A DNA stretch of 64,000 nucleotides, from assembly GCF_900696085.1 (NCBI RefSeq), contig NZ_CAADFC020000008.1, positions 235,713-299,712 of the forward strand, read 5' to 3'. This DNA comes from Bradyrhizobium ivorense (lineage in GTDB: Bacteria > Pseudomonadota > Alphaproteobacteria > Rhizobiales > Xanthobacteraceae). The translations under genes were made by a program, and so were the position numbers. The notes beneath the pieces were generated by a model. It did not search any database, was not told the DNA's origin, and saw only the letters and a list, made by a program, of their open reading frames with translations. This document shows positions 15,636-24,745 of the stretch, in pieces (within the stretch, counting starts at the first letter, position 1; each line of letters starts with the position of its first letter).

Positions 15636-18600
15636 ATGCCCAAAAGAACCGACATCTCCACCATCCTGATCATCGGCGCCGGTCCCATCGTGATCGGCCA
15701 GGCCTGCGAATTCGACTATTCCGGCACGCAGGCGGTGAAGGCTCTGAAGGAAGAGGGCTACCGGGTCGTCCTGGTCAATTCCAATCCGGCCACGATCATG
15801 ACCGATCCGGAGTTGGCGGACGCCACCTACATCGAGCCGATCACGCCCGAGATCGTCGGCAAGATCATCGAGAAAGAGCGCAACGTCATTCCGGGCGGCT
15901 TTGCGCTGCTGCCGACCATGGGCGGCCAGACCGCGCTGAATTGCGCGCTGTCGCTGCGCCGCCAGGGCACACTCGACAAGTTCGACGTCGAGATGATCGG
16001 CGCCACCGCAGACGCGATCGACAAGGCCGAGGACCGCCAGCTCTTCCGCGAGGCGATGACCAAGATCGGGCTGGAGACGCCGAAATCGCGACTCGCCAAC
16101 GCCTCGGCGCTGAAGAAGTCCTACCGCGACAAGTACCTTGCCGAGCGGGAGAAGCTGTCCGGCGAGGCGCTAGAAGAACTCGAGCGGCAGTGGACGCTCG
16201 GCGAGAACGAGCGCCGCAAGCGCTATCAGGAGCACGCGTTCGGCGAGGCTCTGATGGCGCTGTCCGAGATCGGCCTGCCCGCGATCATCCGGCCCTCCTT
16301 CACCATGGGCGGCACCGGCGGCGGCATTGCCTACAACAAGGAAGAGTTCCTCGACATCATCGAGCGCGGGCTCGACGCCTCGCCGACCAACGAGGTGCTG
16401 ATCGAGGAAAGCGTGCTCGGCTGGAAAGAGTACGAGATGGAGGTGGTGCGCGACAAGAAGGACAATTGCATCATCATCTGCTCGATCGAGAATCTCGATC
16501 CGATGGGCGTGCATACCGGCGATTCCATCACCATCGCGCCGGCCCTGACCCTGACCGACAAGGAATACCAGATCATGCGCGACGCATCGATTGCGGTGCT
16601 GCGCGAGATCGGGGTCGAGACCGGCGGCTCCAACGTCCAGTTCGGCATCAATCCGGTCGACGGCCGCATGGTCGTGATCGAGATGAATCCGCGCGTGTCG
16701 CGCTCCTCGGCGCTGGCGTCGAAAGCCACCGGCTTCCCGATCGCCAAGGTCGCGGCCAAGCTCGCCGTCGGCTACACGCTCGACGAAATCGCCAACGACA
16801 TCACCGGCGGCGCCACCCCGGCCTCGTTCGAGCCGACCATCGACTACGTCGTCACCAAAATTCCGCGCTTTGCGTTCGAGAAATTCCCCGGCGCGTCCTC
16901 GACGCTGACCACATCGATGAAGTCGGTCGGCGAAGTGATGGCGATCGGCCGCACCTTCCAGGAAAGCCTGCAGAAGGCGCTGCGCGGGCTCGAGACCGGG
17001 CTGACCGGTCTCGACGAGATCGATATTGAAGGCCTCGGCCGCGGCGACGACAAGAACGCGATCCGCGCCGCACTGGGCACGCCGACGCCGAACCGCATCC
17101 TGCAGGTCGCGCAAGCGATGCGGCTCGGCTGGACCAACGAGGAAATCTTCAACTCCTGCAAGATCGACCCCTGGTTCCTCGCCGAGATGCGCGCCATCGT
17201 CGAGATGGAGGACAAGGTCCGCAGCAACGGCCTGCCGCCGAACGGGTTCGGCATGCGGACGCTGAAGGCCATGGGCTTCTCCGACGCGCGGCTCGCCGTG
17301 CTCACGGAGACCACCGAAGCCGACGTCGCCGCCAGGCGTCACGCGCTCGGCGTGCGCCCGGTGTTCAAGCGCATCGACACCTGCGCGGCGGAATTCGCCT
17401 CGCCGACCGCCTACATGTACTCGACCTATGAGCGCCCGTTCGCGGGCGAGCTCGCCGATGAAAGCGCGCCGTCGGACCGCAAGAAGGTGATCATCCTCGG
17501 CGGCGGACCGAACCGCATCGGCCAGGGCATCGAGTTCGATTATTGCTGCTGCCATGCCTGCTTCGCACTCGACGACGCCGGCTATGAGACCATCATGATC
17601 AACTGCAATCCGGAGACGGTGTCGACCGACTACGACACCGCCGATCGGCTGTACTTCGAGCCGCTCACCGCCGAGGACGTGCTGGAGATCATCGCGACCG
17701 AGCGCAAGAACGGCACGCTGCACGGCGTAATCGTGCAGTTCGGCGGCCAGACCCCGCTGAAGCTGGCGCGCGCGCTGGAAGCCGCGGAGGTGCCGATCCT
17801 CGGCACCTCGCCCGATGCGATCGACCTTGCGGAAGACCGCGACCGCTTCAAGCGCGTGCTCGACAAGCTGCGCCTCAAGCAGCCGAAGAACGGCATCGCC
17901 TATTCGGTCGAGCAGGCCCGCCTGGTGTCGGCCGATCTCGGCCTGCCGCTGGTGGTGCGCCCGTCCTACGTGCTCGGCGGCCGCGCGATGCAGATCATCC
18001 GCGAGGAGAACCAGCTCAACGATTACCTCTTGGGCACGCTGCCCGAGCTGGTGCCGGCCGACATCAAGGCACGCTATCCGAACGACAAGACCGGGCAGAT
18101 CAACACCGTGCTCGGCAAGAACCCGCTGCTGTTCGACCGCTATCTGTCCGACGCCACCGAGGTCGACGTCGACTGTCTGTCCGACGGCAAGGACACCTTC
18201 ATCGTCGGCATCATGGAGCACATCGAGGAAGCCGGCATCCACTCCGGCGATAGCGCGTGCTCGCTGCCGCCGCATTCGCTCGACGCCAGCACCATCGAGG
18301 AGCTGGAGCGGCAGACGCGTGAGCTTGCGCTCGGCCTCGACGTGGTCGGCCTGATGAACGTGCAATACGCGATCAAGGACGGCGAGATCTACGTGCTCGA
18401 GGTCAACCCGCGCGCCTCGCGCACGGTGCCGTTCGTCGCCAAGGTGGTCGGCACGCCGGTCGCCAAGATCGCGGCCAGGATCATGGCCGGTGAGAAGCTC
18501 GCCGATTTCAAGCTGCAGAAGAAGCAGCTCGGCCATGTCGGCGTCAAGGAATCGGTCTTCCCGTTCGCGCGCTTCCCCGGCGTCGACACCGTGCTCGGAC

Positions 18601-19100
18601 CGGAGATGCGCTCGACCGGCGAGGTGATGGGCATCGACCGCTCGTTCGAAGTCGCGTTCGCGAAGAGCCAGCTCGGCGGCGGCACGCGGGTGCCGCGCCG
18701 TGGCACGGTGTTCGTCTCGGTGCGCGGCGACGACAAGATCCGCATCGCGGATGCGGTGCGGCTGCTGCACTCGCTCGGCTTCAAGGTGATGGCGACGTCA
18801 GGCACCCAGCGCTACCTCAGCGACAACGGCGTGCCGACCGAGAAGGTGAACAAGGTGCTCGAAGGACGGCCGCATATCGTCGACGCCATCACCAATGGCG
18901 ACGTCCAGCTGGTCTTCAATACCACCGAAGGTCCGCAGGCGCTGGCCGACAGCCGTTCGCTGCGGCGGGCTGCCCTCTTGCATAAAGTGCCGTATTACAC
19001 CACTCTTTCCGGCGCGGTGGCGGCCGCGCAGGGGATCCGGGCCTATCGGGACGGGGACCTTGAGGTCCGCACGCTTCAGAGTTACTTTTCCGAGAGCTGA
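15636..19100 (+). CDS. carB: Carbamoyl-phosphate synthase large subunit
   Basis: A 1154-residue enzyme with two homologous ATP-grasp halves ([21 protein letters not shown] and [20 protein letters not shown]) and a C-terminal MGS-like regulatory domain ([17 protein letters not shown]...). It makes carbamoyl phosphate from bicarbonate, two ATP and ammonia from CarA. It is some 80 residues longer than the E. coli protein, partly because of a charged helical insert around residues 155-200 ([20 protein letters not shown]), as in other alphaproteobacteria. Start MPKRTDIS chosen by the family N-terminus; an in-frame ATG ten codons earlier lies next to the terminator. Confidence 0.97.
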   Translation: MPKRTDISTILIIGAGPIVIGQACEFDYSGTQAVKALKEEGYRVVLVNSNPATIMTDPELADATYIEPITPEIVGKIIEKERNVIPGGFALLPTMGGQTALNCALSLRRQGTLDKFDVEMIGATADAIDKAEDRQLFREAMTKIGLETPKSRLANASALKKSYRDKYLAEREKLSGEALEELERQWTLGENERRKRYQEHAFGEALMALSEIGLPAIIRPSFTMGGTGGGIAYNKEEFLDIIERGLDASPTNEVLIEESVLGWKEYEMEVVRDKKDNCIIICSIENLDPMGVHTGDSITIAPALTLTDKEYQIMRDASIAVLREIGVETGGSNVQFGINPVDGRMVVIEMNPRVSRSSALASKATGFPIAKVAAKLAVGYTLDEIANDITGGATPASFEPTIDYVVTKIPRFAFEKFPGASSTLTTSMKSVGEVMAIGRTFQESLQKALRGLETGLTGLDEIDIEGLGRGDDKNAIRAALGTPTPNRILQVAQAMRLGWTNEEIFNSCKIDPWFLAEMRAIVEMEDKVRSNGLPPNGFGMRTLKAMGFSDARLAVLTETTEADVAARRHALGVRPVFKRIDTCAAEFASPTAYMYSTYERPFAGELADESAPSDRKKVIILGGGPNRIGQGIEFDYCCCHACFALDDAGYETIMINCNPETVSTDYDTADRLYFEPLTAEDVLEIIATERKNGTLHGVIVQFGGQTPLKLARALEAAEVPILGTSPDAIDLAEDRDRFKRVLDKLRLKQPKNGIAYSVEQARLVSADLGLPLVVRPSYVLGGRAMQIIREENQLNDYLLGTLPELVPADIKARYPNDKTGQINTVLGKNPLLFDRYLSDATEVDVDCLSDGKDTFIVGIMEHIEEAGIHSGDSACSLPPHSLDASTIEELERQTRELALGLDVVGLMNVQYAIKDGEIYVLEVNPRASRTVPFVAKVVGTPVAKIAARIMAGEKLADFKLQKKQLGHVGVKESVFPFARFPGVDTVLGPEMRSTGEVMGIDRSFEVAFAKSQLGGGTRVPRRGTVFVSVRGDDKIRIADAVRLLHSLGFKVMATSGTQRYLSDNGVPTEKVNKVLEGRPHIVDAITNGDVQLVFNTTEGPQALADSRSLRRAALLHKVPYYTTLSGAVAAAQGIRAYRDGDLEVRTLQSYFSES

Positions 19101-19294
19101 CCGCTTCCCGGGCTGAAGGCCCGAAGCGGTCAATTAGCCGAATGGCTGGAACTCACCGCGCGCTTAGATGTTGTCACGGCCCTTAGCGGGGCCGAAAATC
19201 ACTGGGCTCCGGGCACGCTTGTGCCCTGATCCTGCGTAAACCGAACCAAATACTCGTGCACGCCGGCGGCGTGCGCGATGAAGGACCGAAGATG

Positions 19295-19768
19295 ATGGAT
19301 AAGGTTCCGATGACTGCCGGTGGATACGCCGCGCTGACTGACGAGTTGAAGCATCGCCAATCGGTGGATCGTCCGCGCATCATCGAACACATCGCGGAGG
19401 CGCGCTCGCACGGCGACCTTTCGGAAAATGCCGAGTATCACGCCGCGAAGGAAGAGCAGTCGCACAACGAGGGCCGCATCGCCGAGCTCGAGGACAAGCT
19501 CGCGCGCGCCGACGTCATCGACATCTCGAAGCTCTCCGGCGACACCATCAAGTTCGGCGCCACCGTCACGCTGATCGACGAGGACACCGAGAAGAAAGCG
19601 GTGTGGCAGATCGTCGGCGAGGTCGAGGCCGACGCCAAGAAGGGACGCATCTCCATCACCTCGCCGCTTGCGCGCGCGCTGATCGGAAAAGCCAAGGGCG
19701 CCACCGTGGAAGTGATGGCGCCGGGCGGCGCCAAGGCCTACGAGATCACCAAGGTCGAGTGGCGGTAG
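19295..19768 (+). CDS. greA: Transcription elongation factor GreA
   Basis: A 157-residue Gre factor that rescues backtracked RNA polymerase by stimulating transcript cleavage. The N-terminal coiled coil contains the acidic tip [15 protein letters not shown], and the C-terminal FKBP-like domain includes [16 protein letters not shown]. An adjacent ATG at 19292 is an alternative start; AAGGA lies upstream. A strong terminator follows. Confidence 0.95.
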   Translation: MDKVPMTAGGYAALTDELKHRQSVDRPRIIEHIAEARSHGDLSENAEYHAAKEEQSHNEGRIAELEDKLARADVIDISKLSGDTIKFGATVTLIDEDTEKKAVWQIVGEVEADAKKGRISITSPLARALIGKAKGATVEVMAPGGAKAYEITKVEWR

Positions 19769-19791
19769 TTACCTCGATGTGACTGGTGCAG

Positions 19792-19819
19792 AAAAGCCGC
19801 GGATCGCCGCGGCTTTTTT
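19792..19819 (+). terminator. Intrinsic terminator of greA
   Basis: Stem GCCGCGG/CCGCGGC (19796-19802, 19807-19813) with loop ATCG and a run of six T. Confidence 0.9.
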
Positions 19820-19931
19820 GTGCGCAAGCCCGCGCTGACACGATTGTGAGTTGGCAAATCTGATTAACTTGTTAATTGGTTCGTCCCACGGAATTGATTA
19901 TATTGCATAACCATCTGGGGACACCAGCAGC

Positions 19932-20336
19932 ATGAACAGCGTTCTGATCGGGCGGTATTCGCCCAGCCTTCTCAGCATCCTTCGTATCTACGTCGGCCTC
20001 AGCCTGCTCCAGCACGGCACTGCAAAGGTTCTCCATTTTCCGACCGTTCCGATGTTCGCCAATGTCGATATCGGCTCGCTGGCGGGCATCGGCGGATTGA
20101 TCGAGCTTATCGGCGGCGCCCTGTTTCTCGTCGGCCTGTTCACGCGACCGGTGGCCTTCATTCTTTCGGGCTTCACCGCGGTTGCCTATTTCATGGCGCA
20201 CGCGGGCAAGAGCTTCTATCCGATCCTGAACGGCGGTGAGCTCGCCGCGGTCTACTGCTTTGTCTTCCTCTATTTCGTGTTCGCCGGCCCGGGCCCATTG
20301 AGCTTGGATGCGATCCGCGAAAGCAAGACCGCATAG
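19932..20336 (+). CDS. DoxX-family membrane protein, copy 1
   Basis: A 134-residue, four-helix DoxX-type protein (ILRIYVGLSLLQHGTAKVLHFP, then GGLIELIGGALFLVGLFTRPVAFILSG). DoxX proteins are inner-membrane proteins of uncertain function, in some cases tied to redox or thiol stress. It is the first of three tandem paralogs. The palindrome ATTAAC-TT-GTTAAT lies upstream (19863-19876) and may be an operator. Confidence 0.88.
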   Translation: MNSVLIGRYSPSLLSILRIYVGLSLLQHGTAKVLHFPTVPMFANVDIGSLAGIGGLIELIGGALFLVGLFTRPVAFILSGFTAVAYFMAHAGKSFYPILNGGELAAVYCFVFLYFVFAGPGPLSLDAIRESKTA

Positions 20337-20432
20337 CGCTCCGGAAGGAATCGCACGCGGGGGCGTGACAGCGTCGCTACGTTCTCCATAATGCGCGCCG
20401 GCATCGGCGCGCATTATCATTCGGAGGGCAAC

Positions 20433-20843
20433 ATGGACATGGATCGCCTTGGCGCAACCGCTCGGCCCTATTTGCTGAGCGTTCTCCGCTTCATCACCGG
20501 GCTGCTGCTCTTCCAGTTCGGTGTCGCCAAGCTGTTCAAGTTTCCGCATGTCGAGATGTTCGCCGAGGTGACGCCGTTCTCGCTGTGGGGGGTCGCAGGC
20601 ATGTTCGAGCTGGTGCTCGGCGGAATGCTGATGCTGGGCCTGTTGACCCGGAGCGTCGCCTTCATCCTCTCCGGTGAAATGGCATTCGCCTATTTTATTG
20701 AGCACGCGCCAGTGAGCTTCTTTCCGTTGCGTAACGAGGGAAGCCTTCCCATCATTTTCTGCTTTGCCTGCCTCTATCTGGCCTCGGCCGGCGGCGGGCC
20801 GCTCAGCCTCGACGCCCTGCTGCGATGGAAGCGGAGGCTGTAG
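20433..20843 (+). CDS. DoxX-family membrane protein, copy 2
   Basis: A 136-residue paralog of its neighbours: LLSVLRFITGLLLFQFGVAKLFKFP, then LVLGGMLMLGLLTRSVAFILSGEMAFAYF. Start MDMDRLG has GGAGG 8 bases upstream; in-frame codons further up lack a ribosome-binding site. About 96 bases separate it from copy 1. Confidence 0.88.
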   Translation: MDMDRLGATARPYLLSVLRFITGLLLFQFGVAKLFKFPHVEMFAEVTPFSLWGVAGMFELVLGGMLMLGLLTRSVAFILSGEMAFAYFIEHAPVSFFPLRNEGSLPIIFCFACLYLASAGGGPLSLDALLRWKRRL

Positions 20844-21074
20844 CGCGACACCGTGTAGCGGGTCACGCAGGCGCCTCGGAATTTCCGGCCGATCCATCCG
20901 TCCCGCGAGGCGCACCACAACCACCGTCGGGCCAGGTTCCAATGCTTGACGATACGGATCTATTTTCAACGCTCACGAACTCGTTAGCGTGTCGCGCCTC
21001 TGCGATCTGCTGATCGTTGAACCAAACATCGCCGCTGTCGTTGACCGCGGGGATGGTCGGTGGTGGAGAGCACG

Positions 21075-21539
21075 ATGAACATGAACCTGGATCCTCTTCC
21101 CGTAACCTATCGGCCCTTCATATTGAGCCTGTTCAGGTGCATTACGGGTCTGCTTCTGTTCCAGTATGGCATCGCAAAAGTCTTCAAGTTTCCGGCGCTC
21201 GCCTATTTCGCCAATCCGCCTCCATTGATTGTCACCGCCGGCGCGCTCGAACTCGTGCTCGGCGCATTGTTGATGATAGGTCTGCTCACCCGGATTTCGG
21301 CGTTCATCCTGGCGGGCGAAATGGCCTTCGCCTATTTCCTCGGCCACATGTTCAAGACCGGAGAGCCGGTGTTTCTGCCGCTCGTCAATGGCGGAACCGC
21401 AGCGATCCTGTTCTGCTTCGCCTGTCTCTATCTGTCGGTCGCCGGCGGCGGACCGGTCAGCGTCGATGCTGCGATTGGCAAGTTGCGCTACTCGCGTGAT
21501 GAGGAGCAGCGGCGCGTCAGGCAGGCCGCTGCTGAATAG
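21075..21539 (+). CDS. DoxX-family membrane protein, copy 3
   Basis: A 154-residue DoxX protein, closest to copy 2 (ILSLFRCITGLLLFQYGIAKVFKFP; GEMAFAYFLGHM) but with a longer charged C-terminal tail (SRDEEQRRVRQAAAE). The ATG at 21075 follows GGAGAG; an in-frame GTG lies five codons earlier. A 231-base non-coding gap from copy 2 suggests it may have its own promoter. It faces the Lrp gene convergently, 6 bases apart. Confidence 0.87.
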   Translation: MNMNLDPLPVTYRPFILSLFRCITGLLLFQYGIAKVFKFPALAYFANPPPLIVTAGALELVLGALLMIGLLTRISAFILAGEMAFAYFLGHMFKTGEPVFLPLVNGGTAAILFCFACLYLSVAGGGPVSVDAAIGKLRYSRDEEQRRVRQAAAE

Positions 21540-21545
21540 CGCGCG

Positions 21546-22025
21546 TCAGCCCGCCGCCTTCAGATCCAGCGGCACCGCGGCCTCGTATTTCGAATTGTGC
21601 AGCACCAGCGAGGTCCGCACGTTGCGCACATGCGGCGCGGCGGTCAGGTGGGTGACAAAATCCTGGAAGGTCGCCATGTCGGGGGCGACGCATTTGAGGA
21701 TGAAATCGACCTCGCCCGACAGCATCCAGCATTCCCGCACCAGGGGCTCGGCGCGCACGAAGTTTTCGAAGGCGCGGAGATCGGCGTCGGCCTGGCTCGA
21801 TAGATGCACCGCGGCAAACACCGTGACGTCGAAGCCGAGCCGGCGCGGATCGAGCAGGCCGCGGTAGCCCTGGATGTAGCCTTCCTCCTCCAGCGCCCTG
21901 ACCCTGCGCAGGCAGGGTGGCGGCGAGATGCCGACCCGTTTGGCCAGTTCCACGTTGGTGATTCGGCCATCGGCCTGGATTTCGGCCAGGATTTTAAGGT
22001 CGATCTCGTCAAGGCTCTTCGACAC
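21546..22025 (-). CDS. Lrp/AsnC-family regulator
   Basis: A 159-residue Lrp-type regulator: helix-turn-helix in LDEIDLKILAEIQADGRITNVELAKRVGISPPPCLRRVRALEEEG, then the RAM effector-binding domain with VFAAVHLSSQADADLRAFE. Members sense amino acids and act as octamers or dimers. The start is a GTG (VSKSLDE) chosen by family alignment. Divergent from trxB; a candidate operator lies 42 bases upstream. Confidence 0.92.
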   Translation of the reverse strand: MSKSLDEIDLKILAEIQADGRITNVELAKRVGISPPPCLRRVRALEEEGYIQGYRGLLDPRRLGFDVTVFAAVHLSSQADADLRAFENFVRAEPLVRECWMLSGEVDFILKCVAPDMATFQDFVTHLTAAPHVRNVRTSLVLHNSKYEAAVPLDLKAAG

Positions 22026-22067
22026 GCGACTACAGTTCCCTAGAAAGTTTGCAGGACTTGATTTACA

Positions 22068-22082
22068 GGACTTGGCAAGTCC
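22068..22082. promoter_or_regulatory. Perfect 15-bp palindrome, candidate Lrp operator
   Basis: GGACTTG-G-CAAGTCC, with an extra half site AGGACTTGA at 22053-22061. It lies in the 299-base gap between the divergent lrp and trxB genes, which otherwise shows only a TTGCGCAA hairpin near 22115. Confidence 0.45.
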
Positions 22083-22324
22083 GTCCGCAACTCTCATAGC
22101 GCAGGCGGCGCGCGTTGCGCAATTTTATTGCGCGTGCAGCGCACGATTTCGCGATTGTGACCTTCAGTTCCGGGGAAAAATCGCTGAGATGGATTGCAAA
22201 TCTTGCATAGCTATCCAGATATCCTAGACTTGGATTTGACACTTTTGGCGCCGCCCGCGACGCGTTTCCGGGGCGCTTCCCGCACAAGTCCTCATCAAAG
22301 TCCCCAACACAGAGGGATCGCAAA

Positions 22325-23290
22325 ATGCCCGCGCCTATCCATGCCAAGATCGTAATCATCGGTTCCGGCCCCGCCGGGTACACCGCAGCGATCTACGCGG
22401 CGCGCGCGATGCTCGAGCCGGTCCTGATCCAGGGCATCCAGGCGGGCGGCCAGCTCACCATCACCACCGACGTCGAGAACTATCCGGGCTTCGCCGACGT
22501 GATCCAGGGCCCCTGGCTGATGGAGCAGATGGAGAAGCAGGCGGCCCATGTCGGCACCAAGATCGTGACCGACCTGGTCACCAAGCTGGAGCTCGGCCAG
22601 CGGCCGTTTCGCCTGACCTGCGACAGCGGCGACGTCTATCTCGCCGAGACCGTGGTGCTCGCCACCGGCGCCCAGGCGCGCTGGCTCGGGATACCGTCCG
22701 AAGCGAAATTCCAGGGCGGCGGCGTGTCGGCCTGCGCGACCTGCGACGGCTTCTTCTACCGCAACAAGGAAGTGGTGGTGGTCGGCGGCGGCAACACCGC
22801 GGTCGAGGAGGCGCTGTACCTCACCAACCACGCCTCGCAGGTCACCATCGTGCATCGCCGCGGTCATTTCCGCGCCGAGCGCATTCTGCAGGAGCGGCTG
22901 TTCAAGCACCCCAAGATCAAGGTGGTCTGGGACTCCGTGGTCGATGAAATCTGCGGCACGGAGAACCCGAACAAGGTCACCCATGTGCGGCTGAGGAACG
23001 TCAAGAGCGGCACGCTGACCGAGCTCAAGACCGACGGCGTGTTCGTCGCGATCGGCCATGCGCCGGCGACGGAGCTCGTCAAAGGCCAGATCAAGCTGAA
23101 ACCGTCGGGCTATGTCGAAGTGGCGCCGAACTCCACCGCGACCTCGGTGCCCGGCCTGTTCGCCGCCGGCGACGTCGCGGACGAAACCTATCGGCAGGCG
23201 GTGACCGCCGCCGGCCTCGGCTGCATGGCAGCGCTCGAGGCGGAACGCTTCCTGGCTTTACGCGCGAGCGATCGCGCAGCGGCGGAATAA
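22325..23290 (+). CDS. trxB: Thioredoxin reductase
   Basis: A 321-residue flavoprotein that passes electrons from NADPH to thioredoxin. The FAD dinucleotide fold IIGSGPAGYTAAIYAARA is at the N-terminus, the redox-active CATC at residues 137-140 and the NADPH fold VVGGGNTAVEEALYL follows; the C-terminal GLFAAGDVADETYRQAVTAAGLG completes the FAD site. The LysR gene follows 4 bases downstream, an arrangement common in Rhizobiales. Confidence 0.97.
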   Translation: MPAPIHAKIVIIGSGPAGYTAAIYAARAMLEPVLIQGIQAGGQLTITTDVENYPGFADVIQGPWLMEQMEKQAAHVGTKIVTDLVTKLELGQRPFRLTCDSGDVYLAETVVLATGAQARWLGIPSEAKFQGGGVSACATCDGFFYRNKEVVVVGGGNTAVEEALYLTNHASQVTIVHRRGHFRAERILQERLFKHPKIKVVWDSVVDEICGTENPNKVTHVRLRNVKSGTLTELKTDGVFVAIGHAPATELVKGQIKLKPSGYVEVAPNSTATSVPGLFAAGDVADETYRQAVTAAGLGCMAALEAERFLALRASDRAAAE

Positions 23291-23294
23291 ACCC

Positions 23295-24215
23295 ATGGCA
23301 CGATCTCGCGACGGATTTACGGATATGGACTGGGACAAGCTGAAGGTCTTTCACGCAGCGGCGGAAGCGGGCAGCTTCACGCATGCCGGAGAGCAGCTTG
23401 GGCTTTCGCAATCGGCGGTCTCCCGCCAGGTCAGCGCGCTGGAGCAGGAGCTCTCGGTCTCGCTGTTTCACCGCCACGCCCGCGGCCTGATCCTCACCGA
23501 GCAGGGCGACCTGCTGTTCCGCACCGCGCATGACGTGTTCATGCAGCTGCAGGCGGCGCGCGCCAAGCTCACCGACAGCCGCGAACGGCCGAGCGGCGAC
23601 CTCAAGATCACGACGCCGCCGGCGCTCGGCATCAACTGGCTGATCCCGCGGCTCGACGAATTCACCGCGCTCTATCCCGACATAAGGATCTCGCTGATCG
23701 TCACCGACGAGGATCTCGATCTCTCGATGCGCGAGGCCGACGTTGCGATCCGCACCCGCAAGCCGACCCAGCCCGACCTGATCCAGCGCAAGCTGTTCTC
23801 GATCGGCTTCCACGCCTATTGCTCGCCGGAATACATCAAGCGCTTCGGCACGCCGCGCACGCTCGACGATCTCGACTCGCATCGCATCATCATGCTCGGC
23901 GACGCGCAGGTGCCGCCGCATCTGCAGAACCGCAGCTGGCTGATCGACGCCGGCCGCAACGGCTCCGGTCCGCGCGAACCCTATTTCAAGGTGAACAACA
24001 TTTTGGGATTGGTGCGCGCTTGCCAGCAGGGCCTCGGCATCGCCGCGCTGCCCGACTATCTGGTCGAGCAGAACAACCTCGTGCAGCTGTTCGGCGAGTC
24101 CGACTCGATCGCGCTCGACACCTACTTCGTCTATCCGGAGGAGCTGAAGACGGTGGCGCGCGTGCAGGTGTTTCGCGACTTCGTCGTCAGCAAGGCGCAG
24201 CGCTGGCCGTCCTGA
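23295..24215 (+). CDS. LysR-family transcriptional regulator
   Basis: A 306-residue LTTR. The N-terminal helix-turn-helix is MDWDKLKVFHAAAEAGSFTHAGEQLGLSQSAVSRQVSALE; the C-terminal periplasmic-binding-like effector domain includes GDLKITTPPALGINWLIPRL. It begins 4 bases after trxB and is probably cotranscribed. The ATG at 23325 is an alternative start and would remove ten unusual residues. Target genes unknown. Confidence 0.92.
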   Translation: MARSRDGFTDMDWDKLKVFHAAAEAGSFTHAGEQLGLSQSAVSRQVSALEQELSVSLFHRHARGLILTEQGDLLFRTAHDVFMQLQAARAKLTDSRERPSGDLKITTPPALGINWLIPRLDEFTALYPDIRISLIVTDEDLDLSMREADVAIRTRKPTQPDLIQRKLFSIGFHAYCSPEYIKRFGTPRTLDDLDSHRIIMLGDAQVPPHLQNRSWLIDAGRNGSGPREPYFKVNNILGLVRACQQGLGIAALPDYLVEQNNLVQLFGESDSIALDTYFVYPEELKTVARVQVFRDFVVSKAQRWPS

Positions 24216-24269
24216 TTAAGCGGCGCTTATAGGCATTGGCTATACACAAATTGCGCGACCTCACGAGGC

Positions 24270-24491
24270 CGCGAGCGCCCCCCAAGTCTCCGCATGTCTG
24301 ACATGCGACCTGGATGGTTGCTGCATGGCACCGATGGGGATCATAGTGCCTACACGCTGAGCGTTCGCGTCGCGCATATGTCCCCCTCCTCCAGTGGCGC
24401 GGGTGTTCAGTAATCCCTCTTGGAAGGTGATTGTGTCGGCCTCACGTGGCCAATACCTTAAGCCGGGCTCGTTCGAGCCCGGCTTTTTTTT
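24270..24491 (+). ncRNA. Candidate structured non-coding RNA with terminator
   Basis: No gene fits this stretch, yet it contains many paired segments: the hairpin CGCATGT-CTG-ACATGCG (24292-24308), CTGGA/TCCAG (24310, 24390), GGGGA-T-CATA pairing with TATG-TCCCC (24336, 24377), and a strong terminator at 24461-24491. The long-range pairs give a rod with internal loops, somewhat like 6S RNA. I could not match it to a known RNA by sequence. Confidence 0.4.
24461..24491 (+). terminator. Strong intrinsic terminator
   Basis: Stem AGCCGGGCTC/GAGCCCGGCT with loop GTTC and eight T. It is about 245 bases downstream of the LysR stop, so it more likely ends a separate transcript. Confidence 0.92.
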
Positions 24492-24677
24492 ATCCAGATA
24501 TCACGTCGAATGCGCTGCACGCCGCGGTCAGCGCGCGCATTGACAACAACCACGCGGCGCAGCATGATTAACGAATGATCACGACTTCGTGCGCCGTTCT
24601 CTCGTCGAAAAAAGCTCCCCTCACGGGGACACGAGATCGCGCGCGATAAGATCATCTTCGCATTTGACCGATCCCGA

Positions 24678-24704
24678 AACCCCGCCGCCTGGACGGGGTT
24701 TTTT
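24678..24704 (+). terminator. Second intrinsic terminator, 41 bases before a CDS
   Basis: Stem AACCCCG/CGGGGTT, 9-base loop, six T. It lies between a 185-base non-coding stretch and the DapA-family gene, so it either ends a small RNA or forms an attenuator. Confidence 0.8.
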
Positions 24705-24745
24705 GTTGGTCCCGTCTCCGGCTTGTCTGCCCAAGGAGATGGAAC

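Noticed and set aside
16170..18770. 866-residue open frame antisense to carB
   Set aside because: A shadow of carB caused by high-GC third-position bias; no family features and carB is unequivocal.
24270..24491. tmRNA (ssrA) at this locus
   Set aside because: No proteolysis-tag coding segment and the only T-arm-like piece is the terminator hairpin itself.
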